A stretch of DNA of 64,000 nt from Brachionus manjavacas (GCA_019054805.1 JAHQIY010000014.1:2232001-2296000); one strand, 5' to 3'. Positions 35,185 to 46,831 are shown, numbered from the stretch's first letter. Program-made: numbers and translations. Notes: generated from the letters alone by a model not told the origin.

Positions 35185-38100
35185 ATGATGAGTTTGTGGG
35201 AAACGTAAGTGGGCATTTTTATGTTTCTGGTGTTTATTTTTGAATTTAAGAATTGATGAATTACTGGATGAATCGGACAATGTGACACATCAAAATGACG
35301 AGAAAATAGAACAATCAGCATCTGATGAAGTAAGTGTTCTAGTCTTTTTAACAAATTCATTTACTAGTTTAGACAAATTTTTTGACTCTGAATACTTTTT
35401 TTCAATAAAAATCTTGAATTTTACACATTTTGATCAGAGCTTGAATTTGAAAATTAAATAAGACTCTTTTGCTCAATAAAGATGAGTAAATTTGTATGTA
35501 GAATTTATTTGTAGTTGATTTAAATTTTTTAAAAGCTTTTAATTATAAAAATCTTGCGTCAGAAGATAAAAAAAAGATATCACTATAATTTTGATAAATT
35601 TAAAAAAGCCGATGTGGCTTTTTAAAAATAGTTTATTTTTCCTAATATTATTTCCGATGTCTGCTGTTTAAAGTATCGATTTACTAATTTTATAAGGCCA
35701 TTTATTTTACGATGAAGCATAATAAATTATTTGATATAAATTAAAAAATTGATATCAAATTGCTTTTAATTTATTTTTTTTAATGCTTCAAAAAATTAAA
35801 AAAATTTTCACATATTAGGCTAAATTTTTTTAAATTGATATAAAAAAGATAAAACTAATAAAAAGAAAAGATAAATTTATTTGTCCGTGACCTTATGTTT
35901 TCCAGTTATTATGGATCTTGTAATTGAATTTTTCTTGGTCTTCCTCTTGGTCTTTTTGCTGGAATTTGCAGTTGACAAGAACCGGATTTTATGATTAATA
36001 CCACTGGATTTCTCTATTTAAGCAGAAACAACAGCATGTTCACACATTGAATTTTTCTTTCAATACAGATAAGTACATGAACTTTATTTTCAATCATCCT
36101 CATTTAACTAAATTTTGAAATTTTCGCATAAAATTTTTAAAAATCTGTGATATCCTACCTAATTAAAAAGATTTACATTTTTTTTTTATTAATTAAATTT
36201 GAATTCATTTCTTATCTTTTATTATGAATCAGAAAAAAAGAAGTCTTCAATTTTATTAATTATTTATTTGTTTATCTGTGCCCTGGATCAAAAAAAAATT
36301 TTGAATAGCTATTAAACTCGTAAAGGAAATTAGATTAATTTTTGTGAAAAAAAGTACAATACAATAATATTTTATTATTAATTAAACCTGAATTCATATT
36401 TGAACATTTCATAAAAAGAAAATTTGTTGACATTTTGACTTGATGTCCCTATTTTACAAAAAGCTACATTTGGCATAAAAAAGTAATTTTAAATTTTTTT
36501 TGAAGCCAAGTCATTTTAAATGACTTTAATCCTTTATTTTATCGTTGAGATTAAGAATAATTTTATCTTTGCTTTATTAAATTTTATTATCATTAATTAA
36601 TTTACAACTTAAGGATTTTTTTTTAAATTTTAATAATTTTTTAAACTCTCAAAATTAAAAAAAAATAAAGTAAATTTAAAGGACCTGACTTGATTTTGAT
36701 TTTTTAGAATAATTAAATTATTTTATTTTTTTAAGAAAGCCAATATCTTATTCTATTAACAAACATTTGCACAATCAAGATATCTAGACTAGTAATCCAA
36801 CGAAAAATGATTAGAAAATATTAATAAAAAAATTTTACCTCATAAATTAAACCCTTTCAAATAGAAACTCATGAAGTTTTAGAATTTTTAAAAAATAAAA
36901 AATTTGATTATAAACAGTTAATAAGCAATTTTATTGAAAACTCAAATTAAAAATATATTATCCATACATTACGAAATTTTGTTTTGACATTTTATTTTCT
37001 TGATTCTTTTTACGTTTTTAGCCAAAAAAAATTAATAAATTTAAATAATTAAAAATCTTAAGAACCAACAAATTTCAGTTAATTCTTCAAAAGAACCTTA
37101 AATTTACTTTTCAAAATAATTAAAAAATCGATTTAATAAACATTTATTAATTAAAGAAAATATATGACGAAAATGAATTGGATCAAAATGAGTTTCTTGG
37201 GCTTGAATATGAGGAAGACGATCTTGGTCTTTTGGGTGATCAAACAGAAACGATAGAGGATAAGCCTAAGACAGAGTCAGAAAAGGAATCTGAAAAGGAG
37301 CCAGAAAAAGAGCCATTTCGTGATGATAGTCCAAAAGAACCAGAAAAACAAAATACTACTTATTCTCCACAATCGTCCAGACATGATGAGAAAAAGACTA
37401 TTGACAAGACTTATGAAAATTCTATTATGACCAACAAGAGTCCCATTAAGCAATCACGGCACAAAAAAATCAAGCAAAGGGCTCAAATAATTAGAAATTA
37501 TTCCAAAAATGACGGTATTCTGCCAATACCAACTCAATATCTACCATCATCCAATGTGCCTACACAAAATTTCATGCCCAATTTAATATTCTCACAAATG
37601 GCTCAGTTTCCAAGTCCTCAATTCAATTTTAATGAAATGTACAACCCCCAAATGGGACCTTATCAGCCAAATCCGTACCGAATCTATGACCAAGGATACA
37701 TGTATCCGAGCTACCCGTTTCCTAATCAACCTTCAATGAACAATTATCAGAATGAGATGCGAATTCCGGCAAATCAGCTTATCCAAGCGCAATACAATCA
37801 TTTTAATCCAAATAATTTACCAAGAAAGTCAAGCTATGCGACCGAAATCAAAGCACAAAAATCTGATCTAAAAGAAGAAATGGCAAAAAAGCCCAATTCA
37901 TCTCGGTCTAGAAAAGAACTCGACCTTTTGTTGGAAAAACGCTTGGCTCAGTTGGAAAAAGAGAGAATCGAAGAAGAGAAGATTGAGCAAACAATGGCCA
38001 AACGAAAATTGGAAAATGCCGAGAAATGCATCAAGACAGAAGTTAAGTCGGAGAGCGAAAGTCTCATTTTGGCCCAGGACCCGGATTACATCAAGAAAAT

Positions 38101-38451
38101 GGAGGAACAGAAACGAAAGCGGGAGGAAATTTTGCGACAAAAAGAGGAAAAGAGAAATCAACGCATTAGTCAAATGAGTAAAAAAAATGAGAATTTACCT
38201 GAAGATAAAGCCAAAGCTCAAAATTCGTCTAGTGATAATAGAATAATTAAAAACGCTTCTAAGCGTTTAATTACGCTAAAAAGCACGGACAAAAAAATTC
38301 TCGACATGTCTAATTCACTTGGTGTTCGAACAAAAGTAAAAGATTATTTTTTGCTTTTAGCTTGGTAATAAAGGAAAAAAATCTGTTTTTTTAAAAAGCT
38401 TTTTTGTTTGTCAAAGAAAGTTTGTTTTGTTCAATTTAACAGGTTTTTTGA
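35185..38451 (+). CDS. Charged coiled-coil protein, possibly RBM33-like
   Basis: Exons 35185-35204, 35251-35329, 37157-38335 and 38443-38451 keep frame and give 428 aa (if the last donor is not used, the frame ends at 38368). The N-terminus is acidic (WETIDELLDESDN, GLEYEEDDLGLLGD), followed by an EKE-rich linker, a Pro/Asn/Tyr/Gln-rich middle (QFPSPQFNFNEMYNPQMGPY) and a long charged coiled coil from about residue 275 to 355. The segment KKMEEQKRKREEILRQKEEK resembles a helix I recall from RBM33, an RNA-linked protein with an acidic start and Pro-rich middle; no RNA-recognition domain is visible here. The likeness could be chance among charged coils. Intron 2 is 1.8 kb and AT-rich. Confidence 0.7.
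35850..36010 (-). mobile_element. Short antisense coding scrap with an AT-hook
   Basis: Inside intron 2 of the previous gene, the minus strand reads IIKSGSCQLQIPAKRPRGRP, continues RKIQLQDP, then a stop. KRPRGRPRK is a textbook AT-hook. No start codon, exon signal or longer frame is present, so it is probably a leftover of a mobile element whose ORF ended in an AT-hook or Lys/Arg-rich tail. The limits are approximate. Confidence 0.35.
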
Positions 38452-39129
38452 CTGAGCTCAAGCTAAGGGTCCTTTGGGTTTAATTGGACCATTTTTGAAA
38501 AAAGCAAAAACTTTAAAGGGTCTTTAACACTCTTCTTGTTTAATGATCAAGTAATTTTTCTTAATTTTTTCCTAGAACTCTAGTTGATCTGTCAATGTTA
38601 TCTGTCAGTTTATGATAGGAATCAAGCAAATAACGTGTATATTATTTTGATATCAGTAGTAATTGTAAATATATCAACGCTTCGACGCATTTAATTAGAG
38701 CTCTCTAAAAATAAAATTCATTCAATTTTAGCTTTAATAAAATTATTTTAATATATAGATTTTAATAAACATTAAAAAATAAAAATTTTAAACTTTACTC
38801 TAAAAATTACTTTTTTTTTATCAAAAAATACCATTATTTATTAACTAGAATTAATTCCAAAATTTGATCTCTTTTAAATTGAACATTTTGTTTAAAATCA
38901 AAAGTGCTGAAATTGAACTTGATCTTTAAGGCATCTTGAAGTTGATAATCAATTCAGAATATCCAAACATTAACAAGGATTTTCTTCCTTGTTGATGTTT
39001 GGCTGACTGGTGGTTAGGAAAAGTTAGAGGTTCGAAGCTGGACTGGTAAACGTAAAGGATTGTTGGATATGGTCAAGACAAACCGGTCCAATACACGGAC
39101 GGTTTTTTGCGGTCTTTGTCCGGTCAGCC

Positions 39130-39154
39130 AGGCGGTCTATTTTTTAGACCGCCT
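39130..39154. repeat. GC-rich hairpin AGGCGGTCTA/TAGACCGCCT
   Basis: A perfect 10-bp stem with a T-only five-base loop, inside a GC-richer island (about 39,010-39,185) that repeats GCGGTCT/ACGGNC words. The surroundings are extremely AT-rich. It may be a fragment of a mobile element; no gene is near. Confidence 0.6.
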
Positions 39155-39279
39155 AAAAATACGGCCAACTTTTTGGTGGGTGGTCAATAAATTTTTTGTA
39201 AAATTTTGAAAAAAAAAATCTTTTTAAAATAAATTAAGAAAATTCTTTTTTATTTTTTTATTATTATTTTAAAAAGTTT

Positions 39280-40530
39280 TTTTTTATAATTTATAGTCAG
39301 CTAGAGCCATGATTGAATATTCCCTTCTTGAGTGGTCATCGACTGCCTCTAACGGGTACTCCGAGGCGTCTGTATACAAGACCCGATGCAATCTTGGGTG
39401 CTTACTAAACTTAAGCCTGTCTATGCTTAGGATTGGGCTTAAATACCACCAATACTCACACCTTGTGAGCATGGTCATTTTGAGGTCGGTGTTAATAATG
39501 GACTCTACTTTGCCCGTCTACCCCAAATAATTGTTCAAGTAGCCTCTAGCTCTCATAAGGATTCTTACTCTTGGGCAGAATTAAGCGGTGATTCTGCCAT
39601 GTTGTGGACAAACTTAGAAGCTTTCTTGTTTCTTACTATTCCCAAACTATCGCAGTTAGCTCCAAGAAAACTTATATTTTTAGTCGGATTTAAAACCGAC
39701 TTGTGTGCTTTTAAAACCCACCTAGGGTTCCTCAATTTTGCCCTTAACACATTCATAAGCACCTTGAGTTTGCATTGATTTGGATGTACAATGATGAGGT
39801 CGTCCAGATGCCCGTAAGTAAACTGTCTATATTATTGTAGTATAGTGACACAATCAGACTATAAATATAACTTTATATTATTAATAATAAGATTCATTAT
39901 TGTTGTTGTTAGGAGAAATATAAAACTTATTTTAAATAAAGTGTTTAACTAAATACTAAGCTTATTATTCACACACTCGGCCTGTACTACATTATCTTAT
40001 AAGCTTAAGAACGCAGTTGAGCAAATTTTGCTAGACATAGAGGGCTATACACAAGCCGATGAGCATCCTGGGGAATTGGTGAAACTTATCTCCGTAACCG
40101 AAAGTGGTTATAAATTTTGACTAAAGGTCAAAGTTAATATTAAAGAGCGCCTGATTGAAATCTATTTTAGAATACCAAAAGTGTGTTTGTGAATTAAAAT
40201 TATTGACCACTTGGTAAATAGATTTCAGTCAAAATTTTGGCGCCCTAATAATCTTTGTTAATGCAGAAAAATCTGCTATAGGTCTTACCTTCGAGCCGGG
40301 TCTCGAAACCGGGGGGAAAAAAGTACCGGAATAGCGAGTAGTACTTGACATAACTACGAACTCTTCCACTTTTTAGCTCGGAGTAAGGAAGTTCATACAC
40401 CTGTTTTTGTCTTTGGCTTTAATTTAAGCCTTTAGAACGGGCGCAACCAGCGTTTGGCCAAATCCTTAACCGGTCCTTTAATTTGCTATAGAGTGCCTTA
40501 GGCACGGGGAATTCCCCGCGGAATTTTAAA
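39280..40530 (-). mobile_element. Decayed LTR- or DIRS-type retroelement
   Basis: Minus-strand pieces read GHLDDLIIVHPNQCKLKVL (the YLDD-like palm motif), VLKAHKSVLNPTKNISFLGA and DSLGI, then further on VLYTDASEYPLEAVDDHSRR with the first Asp of an RNase H domain. This order (palm, thumb, RNase H) is that of LTR or DIRS polyproteins and not of LINEs. The upstream part (40,250-40,530) has broken frames that may be the start of the reverse transcriptase. There are no intact LTRs. Confidence 0.6.
40148..40248. repeat. Small imperfect inverted repeat
   Basis: GATTGAAATCTATTT near 40,162 is mirrored by AAATAGATTTCAGTC near 40,216, and the outer flanks carry GCGCC and GGCGCC. It could be a small MITE or an LTR edge belonging to the surrounding retroelement debris. 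Confidence 0.4.
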
Positions 40531-41468
40531 TTCAATAAAATATATAATTTAATAGTCTCTATGATATGGAAGCATCGAATTATCGGCAAAACATCAATGT
40601 TTTAAAAAAATATTTAGATCATAAAATCTCAAGAGAGAGTTCTAATTCATTGAATCTAATTGAACATATTAGCTATACTTGGCTAAGTTAAAAAAGGAAA
40701 AAAAAATAATAAGCTGGTCATTAGTTAGTAAAATACATAAAGCTTATCGAAGGGAAAAAAAATTGAACCCAAGTCTGCCAGGAATTTAAAATTCCAGTAG
40801 ATACAATGAGTGGTATTTACAAACGGAGAGAAAAGTATCTAAAAATTGTCCAAAGAGGACGCAACAGCCGCAGAATGTCAAAAAATCAAAACTGAAAAAT
40901 AGGATCATCTCGAAAAAGCACTCGTAGAATGGACCAGAGATGGATCAATAATAAAAGCAAAAGCAACAGAATACGCTAAAAAATGCGTTCAGACAGTTTT
41001 CTAAGACAAAAAATATTTAAGTAATTTTGTAACATTAAATTTTGATATTGTAAGATGGGGATATTATTTTATGTGAAAAAGTGTTTTTTCTTCCTCATTA
41101 ATATTATATGTCTTAAATTCTTTTTAAATTATTACATAATAGAGGGTATGTAGAAAAAAAAGCTTTTTTTTGTTTGATATGTGCTTATCTTTTTGGGGCT
41201 GAAAAACTTCAAAAAAAATCAAGGGGCAATTAGTGAGATTTGGTCAAATTTTAAATTTGATTTTGGCCGATTTGCTAACTTATCTTGAGCTAAATCATCT
41301 AATAAAATAAAAAAAAAAGATAAAAGCTGCCAATAATCAAGGTACTGATCTTTAACCGGGTGAATTCCTGGGTTTAAGAGGTAAATAGGGTTTCACCCCT
41401 TAATTCCGAAAATTCACCCCATTAACGCCAAAAATAACCCATTTAACCGATTTTAACCCGTTTGTCCC

Positions 41469-41820
41469 GGCAATGTGAAATATTAGTACAAAAATTACAG
41501 TAGAAAAAGTAAAAACTTTATAATTTTTTTTCTAATTGTGCAAAAATGGTTCTGTAAACAGTACAATATTGTACAAATTTTTTAGAAACGAATACCAAGC
41601 TCTGCGAAAACTCTGAATTTTTCTGTAAAATGCACACCATCAAAAAATATATGATTAATATCTGCAATAAATTGCAGAGTTTCCGCAGAGCTTGGTATTC
41701 GTTTCTAAAAAATTTGTACAATATTGTACTGTTTACAGAACCATTTTTGCACAATTAGAAAAAAAATTATAAAGTTTTTACTTTTAGGACTGTAATTTTT
41801 GTACTAATATTTCACATTGC
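41469..41820. mobile_element. Palindromic MITE (copy 1), 9-bp TSD
   Basis: The 352-bp element is a nearly perfect inverted repeat: GGCAATGTGAAATATTAGTA at the left end matches the right end TACTAATATTTCACATTGC, and the arms match over roughly 155 bp each with a short unpaired centre near 41,620-41,670. The flanks GTTTGTCCC (41460-41468) and TTTTGTCCC (41821-41829) are identical at 8 of 9 positions, suggesting a 9-bp target duplication as in Mutator-like elements. There is no coding capacity. Confidence 0.88.
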
Positions 41821-42034
41821 TTTTGTCCCAAAATATCGTATTAGTTTTGTTAAATCTGGGATTTAGGTAAATTATTTGAGAATTTATTTTTAGTTTCAAA
41901 TCTTCATGATTGATATAAAACTCTAAAGTAAATCTTGAATGGGCTTAATTTTTATTTAGAAAATATGAAATAAAAATCGGAAAATTTGAAAAATTTTGAA
42001 AATTCTTTTTTAGCTTTTAAATAATTAATTGATT

Positions 42035-42110
42035 TATTTGTTTATCTGTACCGAGCTAATGCTCCTTCAGAATAAAAATAAAAGAAAAAAATTAAACAAT
42101 TCATTTAGTT
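42035..42110 (-). repeat. Solo 3' end of LINE family A
   Basis: Carries TTTATTTGTTTATCTGTACC, then the GAGC-TAAT-GCTC stem-loop (42053-42064) and CTTCAGAATAAA. It is the same terminus as in the copies at 23.3 and 50.3-50.6 kb. No coding part is attached, so it is a strongly 5'-truncated insertion. Confidence 0.75.
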
Positions 42111-42514
42111 TTTTTAATTTATATTCAATAATTGAAAAACTGAGTAAAGTCAGTTAGATGAACCATAGTTCACCTATTTTGCGAAATATTCTTGTTCTCG
42201 GGTTTTGTCAATGTTTATGTTTTTTTAAATTAGAATAATCTATCAAAAATTAAATCTCAGTTTCGTTTAATAAAAAGATACTTTTAAAAATTTGTAAAAA
42301 TTAATTGTAAAGGAGTTAAATCCATATCGATTATAAAATCAATTTTTTATTCCTTTTAAATATAAAAATAGCAATCTTTATAAAAAACTTTTTTTAAGAT
42401 TTAAAAACTTTTTTTTTCGAAAAAGATTCTATATCGTAATATCTAGTGTATTTAAACTTTGAATTTAAAGCAAATATAATAAAAAAAAAAAAAATTTTAC
42501 TTTACAAATTTAGT

Positions 42515-42520
42515 TTTATT
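42515..42520 (-). terminator. Poly(A) signal AATAAA of the Sar1 gene
   Basis: AATAAA on the minus strand, about 52 nt past the Sar1 stop codon. It is the closest candidate to the stop in very AT-rich sequence, so chance occurrence is possible. Confidence 0.4.
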
Positions 42521-42571
42521 AAACGCGTTTAAATATTATAATTAAAATATTAGTCAAATAAACAAAAATTT

Positions 42572-43269
42572 TCAAAGATAATGTGATAGCCATCTGAATG
42601 CTTCTCCGAATCCTTCGCGCTCTTTTATAGAACACATAAACAATTCTATCGGTCTTGTCCTTAACTCACTTTCTTGTACATTATCTTTGCCAGTTGTTAT
42701 TTCATTTAAATTAAATATTTGGCGTATATAATGCTCTTTCAGTGCACCATTTTTGTCTATTTTATTTCCTAGTATCAAAACCGGACAATTAATTACTTGT
42801 TCGTCTAATAAAAGCGAGTCTAGCTCGGCTTTAGACTCATTAAAAAATTTAGTGTCAGTTACATCTATCATAAAAACGATAGCATTCACAATCTGATAAT
42901 AATCTTTCCATACTCTTCTAGCTTAAATTTTAAATTTTTATTTAAATAAAATGTATTTTTTTAATTTTTCAAACCTATCTTATGTCCGCCTAAATCAAAA
43001 CACGTAAGTTTTATTTTTCCCAGGATCAATTCTTCGGATGTTGGATATTGTGTTGGTGAATGTTGAATAAATATATTGTCCTTAAGCATTCGCAGCAAAG
43101 TTGTTTTACCTTAAGACAAAAAATTTTGAATTGAAAATAAATTGATTTTAAATTTTTATTTGGCTAGGTTTTTACCTGCATTTTCAAGTCCCAGTAAAAC
43201 GAGTGAGCCACTTTTTTGGTTAAATCCCAAAAAATTGAGAATTCTAGTCAACCAGTTCCAGATAAACAT
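42572..43269 (-). CDS. SAR1: Sar1-type small GTPase (COPII coat)
   Basis: Exons 43269-43176, 43109-42975 and 42921-42572 give 192 aa (human Sar1 is 198). Sar1 starts COPII coat assembly at ER exit sites by inserting its N-terminal amphipathic helix when GTP-bound. The helix is here ([16 protein letters not shown]), followed by the P-loop GLENAGKTT, the switch I segment PTSEEL, switch II DLGGHKIARRVW with the catalytic His, the G4 motif NKID and the late Sar1 block [20 protein letters not shown]. The canonical P-loop is GLDNAGKTT, so an Asp is replaced by Glu. The second donor (GTTTGA) is weak, but the join ARRVW is exact. Other Arf-family members lack PTSEEL and the closing FRWLS. Confidence 0.94.
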
Positions 43270-44103
43270 TAGAAAATAATTTTTGATTTTAAATAAATTG
43301 TGGAAAGCTATTTTTTATGAATTTTATTTATATACTGAAAAATAATATAGCTTAGATTCAAACTTCCACGTTGGTTAAAATGATGGTGTAATTTTTGACA
43401 AAGTCAATTTAATCATTTAATTAAGTCACATTTTTCAAAAGAAATATTAAGAAAAATTATTTGAAAGGCATTTAAAATTTTTGAAGTTTTGCTAATTTTT
43501 TGACAAATGTTTTTTATTCTCTTGGAACAAGTGCAAAGACGACCTCCGAAATTAGTGTTTAGTTTAAGAAATCTGGATTATGATAAAAGACTTACCATGT
43601 TAGGGCTAACGACCTAAATACAAGACGAGATCGAGGAGACCTAATAGAAGCATTCAAATTAATGAATTGTTTCAGCACAACTGAATGACAGAATCCGTGC
43701 ATTAAAAGCCATGCACTAACTAACAATGGTTCAGCTGGTGGAATCCGAGGATATCAAAGAAGATTGACCAAGCAAATTACAAGAATCAAGATTAGAGAGA
43801 ATTTTTTATAGACGCCGTAAAAGCAGAATTTAAAAATGATTTTAAAAACAAATTGGATAAATTTTTGAAACAAAATAATTAATTTTAGCAATATCTTTTC
43901 AAGTCATATTTAAAATCAGACAGCTAACAAAGCAAGGCTAGATATTGCTCCACAGTTAGTCTAATGTAGCTTTATTATTTTCTTTATTATTTTTCTCTTT
44001 TTTGAAAAAAAAAATAAAGTAATCATTTTAAAAAAGATAATTTAAATTTTTTTAATAAGGAATGTGTTTGAACTGTTTAAAAAATTTAAAAAAAAAATGG
44101 GCT
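43270..44103. other. Spacer between Sar1 and the next gene
   Basis: About 830 bp. The first 260 bp are featureless AT-rich DNA that should hold the Sar1 promoter. The rest is largely a LINE scrap, described separately. Confidence 0.5.
43525..43990 (+). mobile_element. CR1-like LINE remnant (family B type)
   Basis: Plus-strand frames read LEQVQRRPPKLVFSLRNLDY, then DKRLTMLGLTT, then, after a frame break, RDLIEAFKLMN; the stretch near 43,810-43,880 gives KAEFKNDFKNKLDKFLK. It matches the end of the CR1-type ORF seen at 25.5-26.9 kb (ATKLV...KILGLTTLKVRRER). Frame breaks and the missing palm domain show it is dead. Confidence 0.7.
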
Positions 44104-44775
44104 TTAAAAATTAGCATTTATGCGAGCTCTGTAGCCATAATCCAAATAATCTTGCGTATTAATATACGATCTGTTTGTATACTCTCTAATCCTCAGGTAC
44201 TGATCTCTTTTTAAAAAAAATTACAATTGAAATGTTTTAACTAAAATTTAAATTTACAAATTAGCTTTCATCGATCTCATCAGATATTTGTATGTTGGTT
44301 TAATATGCAGTGAATCCAAGGCACCTGCAATCTCCGAGTCGGTACTTTGCTCCATTTTACTTGTATTTATTTTTCGATTGTTTGTTTTAGTGGTACTAAA
44401 TGGAGGCGCAATGATTTTTTTATCAACCTCAACATTCTCTCTTGTTCTTTTGGTATCATTTTCTTTTTCAATATTTACTTGAGCAGCTGAATTAACCGAA
44501 GTTGATTTAGTGACTGTGGCAGATTTAGATCGTCTGATCATTTTTCTCTTCGATTTGCTCTTTTTCTTTTGAGATAAATCTGGTAATTTCATCATTTGCT
44601 CTCTTTCTTTGTCATTTATATAACAAAAGTATTTTTCCCACTCCTGTCTTTTGGATTTTTTTCTCGAGCCCATTGAAGAGTTGGATCTAGTGCTGCTTGT
44701 TTTGACGGTGCCATTGTCGTTCTCTTTTTTCTTCGCAGACTTGCTCTGCTTCGATCCTACTTTTTGATCGTCCAT
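44104..44775 (-). CDS. Small basic protein of unknown function
   Basis: Two exons (44775-44258 and 44206-44104) join in frame to 206 aa. The first 75 residues are Lys/Ser-rich and disordered, with a possible nuclear signal (KKKSKSKRKMIRRSKS). A compact motif QEWEKYFCYINDKEREQMMK is embedded near residues 45-65. The last 60 residues look ordered: SLHIKPTYKYLMRSMKANLD then QYLRIREYTNRSYINTQ and YGYRARINANF. I do not recognise the family. The join is supported by phase and by the continuing aromatic/basic composition. The start follows a short leader directly after an AT-rich spacer. Confidence 0.72.
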
Positions 44776-45530
44776 TTTAAAGGCACGTTAAAATTTTCCG
44801 AAATATTTAACTAAATTATCCGCAATTATGTGTTACGAATTATTTTGTTTGGTTGCCTAGCAACTAGTAACTATTGCTAATGGATTTTAACTGCTCTTGA
44901 AACTAGGATTTATTTGCTATATTCTAAAATCATTCCGTTTTTATTCCCTAAAAATTATCCTGTTTTCATATTTAGTTTTTTAAGTTAAACCTTTACTTTG
45001 AGATTATGTAAGAAATTTTTCTTTAATTTATTTTGTAGCAGTATTGGTATAAATACTGTGAGAGGATTTGGTCTCCTAGGAGTGGCGCACGTAGACGCCC
45101 GACTATAACAGCCTACAGCCAATTTTTTTAAACAAGAATTTAAGAATTTTTAAAAAACAATGTCTCAATAATTTGTGAATTCTTTTTTAAAAAATGTTCG
45201 CATTAGTGACGCACTTAATCACTGCATCCAGACTGTTCCAATTTCCTACTGTCCGGTGTGTTAAAAATTGTGTTTCACTCCACAATTGCGAATCTGCTAT
45301 CGTTCAATCGCTTTATGAAATGTTATTAAGTTTTCTTCCGGGCTTTCTAGGCCGCTTGAACCCATTTTTGATCTCCATTTGTGAATGTAACCCGATGACC
45401 ATGCGAAGCTGAATAATATCACCACACCTGCGTCTATCTTTAAGTATGCTTCAGTTAAGTTATTTATTTGTGTAGCTAAAGCCTCATGTTTCGCATTTTT
45501 TTTACTTGCTCACCATTAGAAAATATACTT
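44776..45530. other. Intergenic spacer
   Basis: Somewhat less AT-rich than average near 45,050-45,120 and 45,190-45,420. Scattered open frames show no recognisable motif. The second half may be old retroelement sequence but I cannot place it. Confidence 0.4.
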
Positions 45531-45531
45531 C

Positions 45532-45610
45532 TCAAAACGAGATCTGCAAAAACTCTGCAATTTTGCAGGAAAATGCACCTCATAAAAAAGTTTCTAATTC
45601 AATTGTGCAA
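45532..45610. mobile_element. Half copy of the palindromic MITE family (copy 2)
   Basis: GATCTGCAAAAACTCTGCAA followed by TTTTGCAGGAAAATGCACC and CATAAAAAAG matches the centre of the element at 41469-41820 (CTCTGCGAAAACTCTGAATT, AAAATGCACACC). One arm is missing. It abuts the truncated 3' side of the LINE at 45,590-46,810. Confidence 0.6.
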
Positions 45611-46810
45611 TTTAATTAAAAACAATTTTCTGGCTGAGGATTTAAAAAAAAACTTAAAATATGTTATTCTAAATTTAATTAGTTTTATTAAAAAGAAAAG
45701 ATTATCTGATGTTCGCCGGTGTTTCCTAAATCCAGATTGCTCCTGGATAAGGAGTGAATTTTGTTCCAAATAATTGTATAATCTTGAAAATACTATGCGT
45801 TTCAGGAGCTTTCCTAAACAACTCGTTATACTAATTGGTCTATAATTTAAAGGATCTTGTAAAGAGGAGGCTTTTTTTTGAATCATAGTAATGTTCGATG
45901 TTTTCCATGCTTTAGGGACTCTACCTTCTCGAAGAGATAAATTAAAAAGTTCTATAATTTCTATTAATGAATTTCTAGGTAAGTTTTTAACATTAGATTA
46001 TGAATTTGATCAGGTCCTGATGCCGCTTCATTTTTAAATCTTTTCAAAGCCATAATTAATTCATTTAAGCAAATTGGATCATTAAAATTAGACTGATCAT
46101 AATTTCTAAAGAATTCAGAGTTAGAATTGAGTATTTCGAAATCTTTATCAAGATCAATTAAATCAGAATTAGGACTAAATATTGAAGATAGGAGTTCTCC
46201 AAAGCATTTTCCCTTTTCTTCATTATTTTTGAATTCCTTGTCATTTTAAAACAAATTTGGGATTAAATTTGATCCTTTTTTGTTCTAAATTTATTTATTT
46301 TTTTCCAGAATGGTCTACTTGTCAGTGGGTTTTTTCCCATATTCTCAATAAAATCAAACCAATTATGATTCCAGAATTTTTTTAAAGAGGCCTTTAACTC
46401 AAATGTAAGTTGATTAAATTTTTTCTTGAGATTTTGACAGCGAGTTTTTTGAAAGTTTCTTCTTACTTTCCTGCGTTCTTTTATCAGAATAACAATGTTC
46501 GGGGGAAGACTAGTTTTGTAGATTTTCTGAGAATGATAAGGAATGCTTATATGTGAAGTAGAAAAAAATTTTTCTGCAATTTTATCATTTAGTTGATCTC
46601 TTGTGAGGGAACTTTCAGTGATATTCACTATTTGAGAATTTAAAATCTCGCTGAATAATTGCCAGTTTGCTTTCTTATAGTTAAACTTTTTAGCTGCTGA
46701 TTTATTTTCTAATTAATAGCCCATAGAAATCGATGCTTCGATTGGGAAATGGTCACTAGTCATGTCTTGACTATTTAGGACACAAAAGTCGGTAATTTTG
46801 TCAATTAATG
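45590..46810 (-). mobile_element. Jockey-like LINE remnant (family A), endonuclease end to RT
   Basis: From the 5' side the minus strand reads TDFCVLNSQDMTSDHFPIEA, the last motif (SDHFPI) of an AP-type endonuclease. It continues as QLNDKIAEKFFSTSHISIPY, a Lys-rich linker, then NEAASGPDQIHNLMLK, MIQKKASSLQDPLNYRPISI and QSGFRKHRRTSDNLFFLI. It overlaps and closely matches the copy at 23.4-24.5 kb and adds the part upstream of it. It has stops, and it breaks off before the catalytic YxDD box where the MITE half-copy begins. Confidence 0.88.
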
Positions 46811-46831
46811 AAAATGAAACTAAAATCATAT

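Noticed and set aside
39025-39045. tRNA B-box-like word GGTTCGAAGCTGG
   Set aside because: No A-box, acceptor stem or cloverleaf could be built around it.
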